Part shown: positions 34,372 through 45,060 of the stretch, piece after piece
Position numbering within the stretch: position 1 is the first letter of the stretch
Layout of the letters: the number at the start of each line of letters is the position of its first letter
Assembly (NCBI GenBank): GCA_022457155.1
Contig: JAJGOT010000049.1
Location: 1,797,501 to 1,861,500 of the forward strand
DNA length: 64,000 bases
Source: Cladopsammia gracilis
Taxonomy: Eukaryota; Cnidaria; Anthozoa; Scleractinia; Dendrophylliidae
Direction of reading: 5' to 3'
Made by a program: the position numbers and the translations under genes
Notes under the pieces: generated by a model
Database searches by the model: none
Seen by the model: the letters and a program-made list of their open reading frames with translations, nothing else
Told to the model about the DNA's origin: nothing

Positions 34372-34416
34372 TCAGCTCGGCGACTAGCTCAGTGGCAACG
34401 TCCTGGGCCCATAACC
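34372..34416 (-). promoter_or_regulatory. Half-tRNA(iMet) primer-binding site of the copia element
   Basis: Immediately inside the 5' LTR the minus strand reads GGTTATGGGCCCAGGACG. Read on the plus strand this is CTGGGCCCATAACC, the anticodon stem-loop (anticodon CAT) of initiator tRNA-Met, and the resemblance continues through GGCGACTAGCTCAGTGGCAA, which resembles the D-arm half. Drosophila copia is known to prime from the 5' half of this tRNA, so the same mechanism is likely. Confidence 0.75.
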
Positions 34417-34745
34417 TGTTAGAATTCGGGTTAATGAACGTACCAGAGCTCCACAAGTCTTTGAACACAACTTGAACTTTAATAACAACTGAATCTCAAG
34501 AGAACTCCGTTACAGATCGATCACCGACGAGAAGAGCAAAAACTGGTAAGATACAACTGCTTATGTAATACGAAAGCCTTACTAGAAAAACCTGTTTGTC
34601 CAGTTCTAAACCTGTCATAGAAGGTTCTAGAAACATCTGCAATATGCTAATTAGGTGCTTGAAATCAACAAACAGTCATAGCAAAATGTAAAACGAATAA
34701 CATGTCTATGTTCGCAATTCCCTCCAGAGTGCTTCTTCCTCAACA
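34417..34745 (-). repeat. copia 5' LTR
   Basis: Nearly identical copy of 30,025-30,353, also 329 bp with the same TG...CA ends. It would hold the promoter of the element on the minus strand. Confidence 0.95.
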
Positions 34746-34749
34746 ATTT

Positions 34750-35226
34750 TTTCATCACGTGACTTGACGTTTCCATGGCAACAAGATTTTGAAAGCCATG
34801 TTTTTTGAAATTTGCATATTTGTACCTTTGAATGAAGAAAAACAATGTTTATTGGTATAACTTTTATATTTTTACGTCATTTAGCGTTTATTTATTGGTT
34901 TTGATTAATTTTGAGTCAATTTGGACGGTTTTTAAGAGGTTTTAAAAAATTTCAGAAATCCAAGATGGCGGATCCAAGATGGCGGCCGTATAACTAATTA
35001 CCTAATAACTACGTCATATGACGTCATCGTTCCATTGTGCGGACCGCAAAGGAGACAGTTTCGGACGTACTATGTACCCTCTAGGTTTCATTGTCGTAGC
35101 CTTAATGCTCTTGATGTTACCCCAGGCTCAGGAACTCAAAAAAAGCCCAGGCCGAATAGGATTAAGGTCACAGGACAGAACTCAAGTTATACATGCACTT
35201 TTAACTGTCCTTTGTTTCTTTGGCAG
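34750..35226. other. Intron before an FN3 exon
   Basis: Contains ATCCAAGATGGCGGATCC and a second AAGATGGCGG nearby plus CATATGACGTCATCG. No gene recognised. It ends in the pyrimidine-rich acceptor CTTTGTTTCTTTGGCAG. Confidence 0.5.
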
Positions 35227-35538
35227 GAATACGAAGTGAGATGGTATTGTGTGAGGGGCACGGGCTCTTGTTATTGGTATTCCTATTATGGTTGGACAAC
35301 ACGCACCGTTAATACAACGCATTTAACAATAGATGTAGATGGCTATAATAAATTGTACTTGTTTGAGATCACTGTCATTACATCCCGTGGCAGAGGTTCA
35401 GCCTATCAATTGTCTGCCTACATTCCTCCATTAAATGGAATGCCCAGGAGCTTTTATTGTGTTGCCACAAAGGACGTTAATGCGATCCTAATGTGCCACT
35501 GGCAACCGCCCACAGATGTCAATCCATCAGGCTTTTAT
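35227..35538 (+). CDS. FN3-repeat protein, exon (end of domain E, start of domain F)
   Basis: Exactly 104 codons, phase 0 at both ends, donor TAT|GTAAGT. It encodes EYEVRWYCVRGTGSCYWY and LYLFEITVITSRGRGSAY, the second half of domain E, then PPLNGMPRSFYCVATKDVN and CHWQPPTDVNPSGFY, the first half of domain F. A consensus donor and a strong acceptor make this one of the best exons in the window. Confidence 0.9.
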
Positions 35539-35539
35539 G

Positions 35540-36300
35540 TAAGTAGCATTTCAAAGGGTAGGCTTTGTATACTTTAGTTGGTTGACCGGGTTTGGGTATG
35601 AGGCTATGCAAACTACAATCAAGGACAAAAGTTCATGGGTCAAATGTTACAAAGTCCTCCTATTATCTTCTAATTTAGTGTAAATGACCAATGAAGCCAT
35701 GTTTTTCGTGTAAAGCCCATCTTACCAACCCCGCCCCTCCCCCCGAGACAATGTTGAAGTCCACAAATCATTTTTATTACACGGGCTCAACATTGTAAGG
35801 GGGTGGGGTCGGGAAACGCGTACCGTGTTTCTGTCGCGTGCGTAGGGAAACATCGTAAATAGGAATTCGTCCAAGCCCTTTCGTCCTTGATTGTAGATGA
35901 AGAGGGACACTATCTCTTGTAGAAGGAAGTGAACAGTTTGTTTCTGATAAATACATCTGCAGCCACGCAACTTTCAATGACCTGTGCCTTATTTACCATA
36001 ATTTTCAAAGTGTTTACCCATGGATGCTCAAAATTGGCAAGATTGAAGTTAAATGTTTGTTCCTTGTTATTTTTGAAGTTTGATTGACGTATATAGCGTT
36101 GCTGGATATAATTCAGTCTCAAAATTTAGTTTCGGTTCATTTGCAAAATTTCCATAGTTTTCTCCATCTTTTGTCTGCAACAAATAAAGAAAAATACTAA
36201 CTTATTTGCACTGGTCTAAAGACATTTTAACAGAGAGATCTTATAAATCAATGTTTAATGAATTATTGAAGATTTCCTATCTTGAACCTTTTTTTTTTTT
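35540..36300. other. Intron, no gene recognised
   Basis: A short inverted pair (ACAATGTTGAA near 35,752 and CTCAACATTGT near 35,787) may belong to a small repeat. Nothing else is recognised before the foldback element. Confidence 0.45.
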
Positions 36301-36612
36301 GTTCACTCAGGGTACACAAAATGTAATATTACATTTGTATAACTGCAATTGCTGTAATTGATATTAAAACAAAGTTTAAAACAAAGTTTTAACTGATATT
36401 AAAACAAAGTTTTAATATCCACTTTTTAGAATATTCTTAGGATTTAATTTAAATTTAGCATATTTTAATACAGTAAAAAAGCAACATGTAAGGCTGCATA
36501 GAAGGGGGTATCGATAATGCAGCATAAATTAAAGGACAAAACAACAACAGAAACGAGACAACAGTTCAATAAAGATAGACAGCGGTATCCCTTTTGATTT
36601 TATTACTGGATG

Positions 36613-36662
<50 letters not shown>

Positions 36663-37854
36663 TAATAATGAGGTATTGCCAATACAAAGCTATAATAAAC
36701 AAAAAGGGCCGGGGTTTGTTTGCGCTGCTATGCTAAGCAGGATTAGAGACAACAAAGACCAGACAGTAGTTCGATAAAAGACAGTAAACTGCGATTATAT
36801 TGGCTTTAATTTCGTGGATGCTGAGTGATAATTATTTGGAGAAATTGCTAATATAAATTAGAAAGCTATAAACACAGCGCATACGATAGGAGTCATGGAT
36901 TGTCAATTAAAAATAATAACTTAGGGCGGAGTGTTTTCTCCAGAGCTCATTCAAAATTATTCTTGACAATGTATATCATTGAAGAAATGGATATTTTCTT
37001 CTCCTCCTTTTGAATAATGGTTATGCGCCGCATACACTAGATTTATTATCAGGACTCAAGGTCGCTAATGTGATACAAGTATTTGAGTGCTGACATCATT
37101 TGTACTAAAATTATAAGGTCTTATTCTTTGGAGATTAGCAAGCATGTAAAGAATGAGCAAGATGCGGCTGTTCTGCTGCCATGGACCTCTCCCTCCGATG
37201 CTTGGGATGATGCACATCTAATTTCAAGAGACTATTTATCTACCATTTCTTCAATGATATACATTGTCAAGAATAATTTTGAATGAGCTCTGGAGAAAAC
37301 ACTCCGCCCTAAGTTATTATTTTTAATTGACAATCCATGGCTCCTATCGTATGCGTTGTGTTTATAGCTTTCTAATTTATATTAGCAATTTCTCCAAATA
37401 ATTGTCACTCAGCATCTATGAAATTAAAGCCAATATAATCGCAGTTTACTGTCTTTTATTGAACTACTGTCTGATCTTTGTTGTCTCAAATCCTGCTTAG
37501 CATAGCAGCGCAAACAAACCCCGGCCCTTTTTGTTTATTATAGCTTTGTATTGGCAATACCTCATTATTATTATTAAGCATCCAGTAATAAAATCAAAAG
37601 GGTTACCGCTGTCTATCTTTATTGAACTGTTGTCTCGTTTCTGTTGTTGTTTTGTCCTTTAATTTATGCTGCATTATCGATCCCCCTTCTATGCAGCCTT
37701 ATATGTTGCTTTTTTACTGTATTAAAATATGCTAAATTTAAATTAAATTCTAAGAATATTCTAAAAAGTGGATATTAAAACTTTGTTTTAATATCAATTA
37801 CAGCAATTGCAGTTATACAAATGTAATATTACATTTTGTATACCCTGAGTGAAC
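36301..37854. mobile_element. Foldback element with ~650-bp inverted arms
   Basis: Left arm starts GTTCACTCAGGGTACACAAA and the right arm mirrors it, ending GAGTGAAC at 37,854. The arms match over most of 36,301-36,995 and 37,236-37,854, with a (TAA)n expansion of ~50 bp in the left arm only (36,617-36,668) and a short internal duplication near 36,370-36,415. The loop (about 36,995-37,235) has no recognised gene. A transcript through it would form a very long hairpin. Confidence 0.88.
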
Positions 37855-37864
37855 AACAAACAAA

Positions 37865-38200
37865 CTAATATATATATAGATAGGCTTAGCCTAACAGCGG
37901 AGCTCTCTGAACAGAAACGATAATGATAAGCTTAACTTAGGTGAAAGGTCAGAAGCACAAGAAAAATTAGAATTAAGATTGACGACCAGATTATTTTTCA
38001 ATTTTAGCAATTCTCAAAAACAGTAAGCGTATAACGCGACCGTCTGCACAGTACATTTAGACTGCACAAATTACACAATAGCTTACAAAACAACATTTTC
38101 TCGGTCTAGAATAACTAGTATGACTAATTTCCGAATAAAATACATCTGTTGCATCTGGAAAATTACCCGAAAAACTGATTTGGAAATGATGAGTTGCCAG
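37865..38200 (-). mobile_element. Family A copy A4, 3' part
   Basis: Begins beside a short (TA)n run and contains GGCTTAGCCTAACAGCGGAG, GGTGAAAGGTCAGAAGCACA and the AT-rich 3' block of family A in inverted orientation. The similarity fades after about 38,200, where LINE-like sequence begins. Confidence 0.7.
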
Positions 38201-38489
38201 TAGCTCAATTATGAGTCACAAGCTTCACAAATATTCGGATGACACCACAAAGCAGAAAATTACTGTTCGGTCATTCGGGAGAAATCAATTTGCAACTGTG
38301 TTGTGATGTCATTCCTTATGTCCCTTACAGTGGCCCAAGAGTTCTCGGTGCCATTGTGGAACGTTGCCTTACTTCGAAAAACCCATATACCATAAGTATG
38401 GTCTTAATGAAAAAGCGCGCTCGCATGTCATTCTCATCGTAAGCAGAAGTCTATAGGTAAAAGAAAATAGTCTTAACATTAACTAAAAA

Positions 38490-40730
38490 CCTAGTATTGA
38501 GTAGTGCCGATAGGGTGGGAGTGAAAACACCCCACAACCCTTCCACAGGTTCAAATTTTAATCTAGCTTGGAAAGGCGTGGTAACCAGTTATCCGGTTTC
38601 AAATTTGCATTACCATTGCTACACCAGACACCCAAGATTCGCATTCTTGACACCAACGTCAGGCCATAAGGATTGTCCGGATGTGAGCACAAAGCTCCTA
38701 ACCTCATGGCATTTAATTTAGTCCCTGTACCTGTCTCGTATTTGTGAAGTGAGGTAAACAATTTGTCTAAGAAAAAAATGTACTTCACAAAACATGTGGA
38801 GTCATCCGCATATTGGCGAATTTTAAAACGCTTTCCTCAGGCTTCTGGAAGGAGAAAACCTTCAATAGTATCATCCTTTCTTACATTCGTGGCCATAATA
38901 TCTGCGCATAAAACGTACAAAAGTGGAGACTGGGGATCTCCCTGCCTCACCCCCGACTTGAGTGGAATTTCTTTGGTCAAAAAACGATTAGCTATAATTT
39001 TCATATTTTCTTGACAGTGAGTGTCACGCAAGAGAAATAAATAAATTCTCGAAAATCGTCCTACCTGGGACGGAACAAGTTTGATCTTCTTGAATAATCG
39101 AGGGTAACACTTTTGAAAATCTGTTTGTAAGAGCTTTTGAACAAATTTTGCAATCAACATCGAGTAGCGAAATGGCGGGGTCACCAATTTTTTTAGGTTT
39201 TTCCTATCATCTTTCTTGTAAAGTAACCTAGTCACGCCTCCTTGCATTGAATCACCGAAAGAATTATTTTCCAAACTAAATAAGGCCAAAAAGATCCCAG
39301 AATTTAGCGTAAAATTCTTGAGGTAATCCGTCTGAACCGGGGGGTTTCCCTGAAGAAAGTCCACGCATTGCGTGGGTAATTTTAGCCAAAGATAAAACTC
39401 ATTCTTCGCAGGATAAAATTTCACTCTAATCTGTTTTCAAGTTTGTTCAAAAATTCGGTTTGGACTGTTAAATTAACAGGTTCTTGCGAGTACAAATTAT
39501 GGTAAAAATCGAAATGAGCCGGAGTCTTGTTAAAAGACTTTAACACCGGCGGAGTTATAAATAGAATGAACAGTATTTTTCTGAGCCGTGTTGCTTCGAG
39601 CGTAAAAAAAGAATTTGCTAGGTTTTTCACCTTCTTCAAGCCATTTGACTCTGCTACGAATTTGGTTCCCTCTCATTTGGGATAAATTAACGGCTTGAAT
39701 TTCTCTTTCGAGCGTTTCTATGGTGGTTTTCGTTAAGTTATCTCCTTTAATAAGAGCCCGTTTTGCTTCGATCAAAGAAATTATAGTTGCGTGGCCTTAC
39801 CGCGATTAAATATGCGTTGTTTACTTCGACCAAAATCTATAGCAACTAATGTTATAGATTCTTTAAGAAAATCCCACCAAGCTTGAATGGAATTAAATGC
39901 TTTCCGGTACAATACATGTTTCTTAATAATTTCTGAGATCATATCGTAAATATTAAATTCTAAATTTAGCCTCCAAAGTCCTGGTCCACGGGAAAATGCA
40001 TTATGCAAATTGCGGATAAATCAACAGAATCATGATCGGAAAAAACACAAGGCAAAATTTCACATTTTAGAAAGGACTCATACAAGTCCTGAGCAATAAA
40101 AAAATTATCCAAACGTGTACCGATAGTTTTATCCGCGTTAAACCATGTGCTTTGTATTTTTCAGTCGGCCGTTTTTTTTTTGCGCCAGATATCAATAAAC
40201 GATGAACACTTGTGCAGATCTTTCAAATCCGTGGAAATTGTAAGATTTCCTCCAAACTTATCAGAAACATTTTCAATGCAGTTAAAATCGCCAGCAATAA
40301 TTTTAAAAGAGTTCTGAAAAAATATTCATGAATTGTATCATAAAAGCATTTTCGTTCACTTGGATTCGTGGGTGCGAAATTAATTTTGGTGTCGTCGAGT
40401 TCAGTTAAAACACTAACATTTCTACCAGAAGAATCTCTTTTTCCATTGTAAACATTTGAAATCAGTATTTTCAGCTACAAGAATGGCAACGCCGCCTTGT
40501 TTACCAAGAGCGGGCGACCAGAAACTTTTACCGCGCCATTTAGCTGTCAGAGAATTTATCGCATTTTGACTTGTCGCTAAAGTTTCTTGTAAACAAATAA
40601 AATCAGAACGGGAATTTTTCACAAAATCAAAAACAGAGCGTTGTTTGGCTTCATTGCCAAAACCACGGATATTCAAAGATGTAAATTTAGCTCTGAATGT
40701 AAAAACTTGGAGAAAATTCTTCTGGTAAAA
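38490..40730 (-). pseudogene. L1-like LINE, ORF2 remnant (endonuclease and RT)
   Basis: At 40,422-40,680 the minus strand encodes MNIRGFGNEAKQRSVFDFVK and FICLQETLAT, the start of an apurinic-type endonuclease. At 39,530-39,775 it reads LSQMRGNQIRSRVKWLEEGE followed by KPSKFFFYAR. At 38,837-39,424 it reads RLLYKKDDRKNLKKL and LTKEIPLKSGVRQGDPQSPL, RT motifs. The YxDD region was not found in a clean frame. Several stops and shifts separate the parts and ORF1 is missing. Confidence 0.8.
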
Positions 40731-40984
40731 TTAAGCTTACCTAGGCTTAACTAATTAAGCAATTTTTGCAAATCACATTTAGACAGTTACTTGCTTTTCT
40801 GTTTATGTTTGTTTGTCCGATATCCAGTGTTTTTCCTCTTCGGCAAAGGTTGTTCGCCGTCATATTCAGAACGTTCGCGAGTTTTAGGGTCCGTTTTCTT
40901 TGCTTCAGGAATTGGCGTATCTTGTTTGTCTTTTTCCGTGATTTTTCCATTGACGAGTACAGGTTGTGTTGGTTTTGGCGCGGA

Positions 40985-41230
40985 GGCAAGCTTTTGCGAA
41001 CTGCCCTGTTTGTAGCCGCGGGGAAGCGCGCGGAAAACAAAGCCTCGTTCCCAGTTCCTCTCTCTTCATATACGTCATCATCGATGATGACGTAACGGGT
41101 GGACAGACGTGCACACGGACCGACGCGCCCGCGAAACATTCCGCTAGCCATGACCATGAAAAATGACGGGACGGTTCTATGAGTATGGGGCTGCGCAGCC
41201 GAGCCTTCGGCTCGGCGAGTGCTCCGCTAT
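40985..41230 (-). mobile_element. Family A copy A5, 5' part
   Basis: Contains the GC-rich 5' block of family A inverted: GAAACATTCCGCTAGCCATG, then GGTTCTATGAGTATGGGGCT, ending in CGGCTCGGCGAGTGCTCCGC. Same orientation as A4 and as the LINE lying between them. About 40,740-40,985 has no recognised protein. Confidence 0.7.
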
Positions 41231-41464
41231 CAATCCATATGCTGGACTATACCGACATATAGCAGCCATGTCTGACCTACGAAACTACACCACTGTGCGC
41301 CAGTCCTGTCAGGCCTTTGAAATGAAATTTCTTTGGTTGGCTGTAGAAGGACATTGCACCAGTGCGCCAGACTTTTCACTGAATTTATCTGTGGATCGTT
41401 TGTTAAAACCAGTGGAATGTTTCCGGGAAGGGTATCATGGTTGTAACCTTTTACACTGCTAATT

Positions 41465-42256
41465 ATCTGTGTAAAAGCTAATTATCAGATCCAACTTAAA
41501 GTCAAACTCAAAAAAACAACGTCTATCTCAAAATGTAACTCATAATCTCAACAATCTCCATGAATAAATTAATTCATTAATAAGATCTATCAATCAATCA
41601 ACCAATCAATAGATCTATTTTCATTTTCATTTTTCTTACCACTACAGGTGGTTTTCTACATGCATTTAAAGTAATGTTTCATCCTCTAAAACAGTCCAAA
41701 GTCAGCACTATTTTTACAGATCTTTTTTTTTTTCTTTCCTTTTTGTATAGTCTTGTTAAAATTTACTAAACGTGTTCGGCCACCTGACTGTTTGCGTACT
41801 TATACACGAGGGTCATTTTGAAAGAACTCGAAAGCACCTAACACATTCGACAATATTTTTCTTATGCATGTGATGTAAGTGAAACTTGTCTTCCTCGAAA
41901 ACGTCATTATTTAATTATACCGTAATATAATAACGGGCCTTTTGCGACAAAGGCGAGCCATTATCATAGGCCTACAATTAAACACCAACGAGACCTTATG
42001 TGACACTAGGCACAAAGGCGATAGGTAACAGGTAGGTATAAACACACATGAAAACTGAATTACTTCTAAGCAAAGCGCAATCAACAGTTGTTTCGATCTG
42101 CAAGGATCCTGTCAAAAGGACAAAACTAGTATTCAGCCAGGAGCCCACAAAAGATAGGCAATCTGTAGAAACAGTGCAGGCCTTGTGCCTTAACGGCCAG
42201 AGAGATCAAATTAAAAATTTGAAATTACAAATTAGAATTTACATTTCTTTGTATAG
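41465..42256. other. Intron, no gene recognised
   Basis: AT-rich with a short ATCAATCAATCAACCAATCA run near 41,590. A frame at 41,163-41,462 is not recognised and I do not call it a gene. Confidence 0.45.
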
Positions 42257-42547
42257 CATTACCAGTTCAAGTACAAGTGTGATGACTGCCTGTACAGCTT
42301 TTTCCACTACAAATCAGTGTACGACTTTAACCAAACCTCAATCAACGCAACAGTGAATAGCGGCTCGCGGTGGACAGCAATGATCCAGGTGCACACGAGA
42401 TATGGATTTGGTAAATGGGCTCAGACAACAGTTGTTACATCATCAGTGTTGGGACCAGTTTTAAATTTGACTGCAAACATAGATGAGAAACTCCAGACCC
42501 GTGTGCACCTTTCCTGGAACGCACCATCCGGTAACAAGCCTATTCAG
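42257..42547 (+). CDS. FN3-repeat protein, exon (end of domain F, start of domain G)
   Basis: The acceptor CTTTGTATAG opens a phase-0 exon of 97 codons: HYQFKYKCDDCLYSFFHY and TAMIQVHTRYGFGKWAQ, second half of domain F, then VLGPVLNLTANIDEKLQTRV and LSWNAPSGNKPIQ, first half of domain G. The donor is CAG|GTAAAG. The C-x2-C pair sits at the same place as in the exons at 23,274 and 43,364. Confidence 0.88.
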
Positions 42548-43363
42548 GTAAAGGAAATGAAAACGTTTATCCCTTTCACTGCCAGGGTCAATTATGGAGA
42601 CATGTAATGCAGGTCTAACTTTTAAGTCTGTGGACAAAATCCTATGGTGTGACCATTCAAATGGAACATCTTCGGCAGTACTTTTGCATGGTACCATTTG
42701 TTTTTCAATATTTTACGAAATGAAATTTGGGAGTTTTCTTGAATTTTGATTTTTGTCACTCATAGGAGTTAAAAGGTTAAAATCCAGATCGAAAAGGTTT
42801 TACTGTTTGAAGCTCCCCAAGATAACATAAACGTCATTTGTATAATTATTGTGATTTGTAATGACGTCACGGGCAAGCAGCCTAACCCGTGCACCCAGCC
42901 GTGAGGAGGAGAGAATCGCGGGCGCATCGAGCCACTCATGGCTGGAGACTGGGCCTTCTCTGACTTGTGATCGATCGATTATTGAACCAAGGATTATCAA
43001 ATTGCATCTGACATGGAATACAGTGGGAATTGTTCACTACCACGACCAATAAAACATGCAGTGGATACAAAAAGATGCCAAAATTAACGTTACTTTGTGT
43101 AGATATTACTATCGGAGGTGTGGGTGGACGTTATTTTGGAAATGCTATGCCACAGATATGAATAGACCATTCTTGAGTTGCTTTAAGCCTCGTTATCAAA
43201 GCGAGGCCTGGTGCACAACCTTCGATATGAAAATGAGTTTTCAATCACTTGCAAACAAAACTTATTTTCATATGAACGGTTGTTCACCAACCCTCGCTTT
43301 GATAGCGAGTCATAACGCAACTCGTAAATGGCCTTTTTTTCCAATTGTGTTCGTTTGTTACAG
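42548..43363. other. Intron, no gene recognised
   Basis: An imperfect inverted pair around CCTCGTTATCAAAGCGAGG (43,188) and CCTCGCTTTGATAGCGAG (43,292) bounds a ~120-bp small repeat. No coding region recognised. Confidence 0.5.
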
Positions 43364-43708
43364 CATTATGTAGTAATCACCGAGTGTGTTGGCTGCGATT
43401 TTTATAACACCACCCGACAGTTGACTTACGACACACATCTGACCCTGGATCTCCCGTGTGGCAACACTTACAGCATCAACGTGAAAGCGGTCACCACCAG
43501 CGGCTTAACTAGTGCAGACAGTAAAGCAACAATCTCAATAAAACCAGAAGCTGGTCCCGTCACCAACCTTGTTGTGCAGTTTATTCCTGGTGATAACAGA
43601 ACTGGTCATGCCAACACTGGTAATGGCACTGATGGGATGAAACATCTCCAAGATGGCTTTCTCTTGACTTGGGGTCCACCAAACAATGTAAAACCTAATA
43701 GCATTAAG
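43364..43708 (+). CDS. FN3-repeat protein, exon (end of domain G, start of domain H)
   Basis: The acceptor TTCGTTTGTTACAG opens 115 codons in phase 0: HYVVITECVGCDFYNTTRQ and TYSINVKAVTTSGLTSAD, second half of domain G, then AGPVTNLVVQFIPGDNRTG, a Gly/Asn-rich insertion, and FLLTWGPPNNVKPNSIK, first half of domain H. The donor is AAG|GTAGGC. The partner exon with the second half of domain H was not found in the rest of the window, so the gene may continue beyond it or be truncated. Confidence 0.88.
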
Positions 43709-43771
43709 GTAGGCCATAGACCATTTTTTTAAGATTGAACTAGTGAGCAGCACGTCTGCGAACTCTTGGAG

Positions 43772-43841
43772 TTGTAAAACGATTTATTTTCTCCTACGCG
43801 TTTCGTGTGATTAACGCACACTTCGTCAGGGCGTTTTACAA
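43772..43841 (-). ncRNA. Type I hammerhead ribozyme with extended stem I
   Basis: On the minus strand: outer stem I TTGTAAAACG pairs perfectly with CGTTTTACAA; inside are CTGACGA, stem II GTGTG-CGTTAAT-CACAC, GAAA, and a minimal palindromic stem III ACGCGT followed by A, giving the cleavage triplet GTA. Cleavage is predicted between 43,795 and 43,794. Every conserved core position is present and an internal loop divides stem I, as in natural type I ribozymes. Probably the terminus of a Penelope-like element; no such ORF is adjacent. Confidence 0.85.
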
Positions 43842-44011
43842 TACAACATAAGTGGCCTGTATATATACCTACATAAGGGACTAAAATAAATTTTACATTA
43901 CATAAAACCGTACCTACTAGAGCGGATTTGCGTGTAGGAAACAGGCGAGGGTGTGCAAGGCCGACATATTCCGTGCGTGTCATAACTATTTGGGGCCCAC
44001 AGTTTTAGCTA

Positions 44012-44099
<88 letters not shown>
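44012..44099. repeat. (TA)n microsatellite
   Basis: About 75 bp of uninterrupted TA repeats at the 3' edge of family A copy A6. Family A copies regularly end at such runs, so it may be the retroelement tail. Confidence 0.95.
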
Positions 44100-44102
<3 letters not shown>

Positions 44103-45060
44103 CTGAGCCTAACAGCGTCACTCTTTGAACAGAAAGCCGATGATAAACTTAACTGAGGTGAAAGGTCGGAAGCACAAGAATAAAATTGACCACCGGCTAT
44201 TTTTTAATTTTAGCAATTCTCAAAAACAGACTTACGCGACCGTTTGCACAGTACATTTAGACCGTACAAAAGTTCACAAAAACAATTTTTTCTCCGTCTA
44301 GAATAACTAGTACGACTAATTTTCAAATAAAATACACCTGTGGCTTATAAAAATTGCCCGAGAAACTGATTTGGAAATCAAAATTGCAAAAAATACACAA
44401 TCATATTTGCAAAACAGGGACCGCGGAGGGGGAGGGGCTGGTAGGGCCGCGGCCCCACCACATTTTTGCGAATCAAATACTAAGATTTTATTCCTTTTTT
44501 CGATTTTCTAAATGAAAAAATTATTTTCAATTGTCAGCCCTCCCACTTTTCACCTTGCTCCGCGGTCCTTGCATAAGACCACGCGAGTGAAGTTTAGAAC
44601 TATAAAATCCAAGTCTTGTTTTCTTTACATAAAATCGCTTTCAACCTATGTAATGAATGAACAAACACATAAAAATGGACAACACAATATTAATTTGAAA
44701 AATTTTATTCAAATCTCCATACGTTTGTTTAAAAGCAAACCGCGAACCATCGAGGCCGAGATGTCTCCGATGAAAGAAATCAAAACAACTTAATTTAATT
44801 GAGCACGTTTTGAAAACAATTCTCCAAAACTAACAAGAACACAAAGAAAAAATCAATCACAGATTGATATCAACACAAATTTCCATCGAAAAATGTATTT
44901 TTTTTTCCTTTAAGTCCCTCCACTGGTTGGAAATTCTTTAAACCTCCCCGCATTGCTGCCATCCTCGAAGCAACAACTCCACGCATCGATAAAAACGTAT
45001 AAAGTTCCTCGAAGCAGTATTTTATCCCTGAAAACTCTTCTTTTTATCTCGTTAATGCGC
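44100..45060 (-). mobile_element. Interspersed repeat family A, copy A6 (5'-truncated)
   Basis: Starts GGCTGAGCCTAACAGCGTCA beside the TA run, then GGTGAAAGGTCGGAAGCACA and the AT-rich block, and reaches the AAAACTCTTCTTTTTATCTC block near 45,045. The GC-rich 5' part is absent. A ~170-bp unrelated piece with GGGAGGGGCTGGTAGGGCC (44,415-44,580) is inserted. Confidence 0.7.

Larger units (their letters stand above)
30025..34745 (-). mobile_element. Ty1/copia LTR retrotransposon, recent insertion
   Basis: Two 329-bp direct LTRs (30,025-30,353 and 34,417-34,745) that begin TGTTAGAATTCGGG and end CCTCAACA flank a minus-strand gag-pol. I see two differences between the LTRs in a partial by-eye comparison, both G/A. 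Flanking ATTT(T) on each side may be the 4-5 bp target duplication. Coding order (gag, protease, integrase, RT, RNase H) is the copia order. The reading is broken by two stop codons and one one-base insertion. Confidence 0.95.

Noticed and set aside
41163..41462. 99-codon plus-strand frame ending CNLLHC
   Set aside because: No FN3 features, no convincing splice signals and it overlaps the family A 5' end.
43056..43327. 105-codon frame with a Cys-rich start
   Set aside because: Lies in a small inverted-repeat element and overlaps the acceptor of a well supported exon in another frame.
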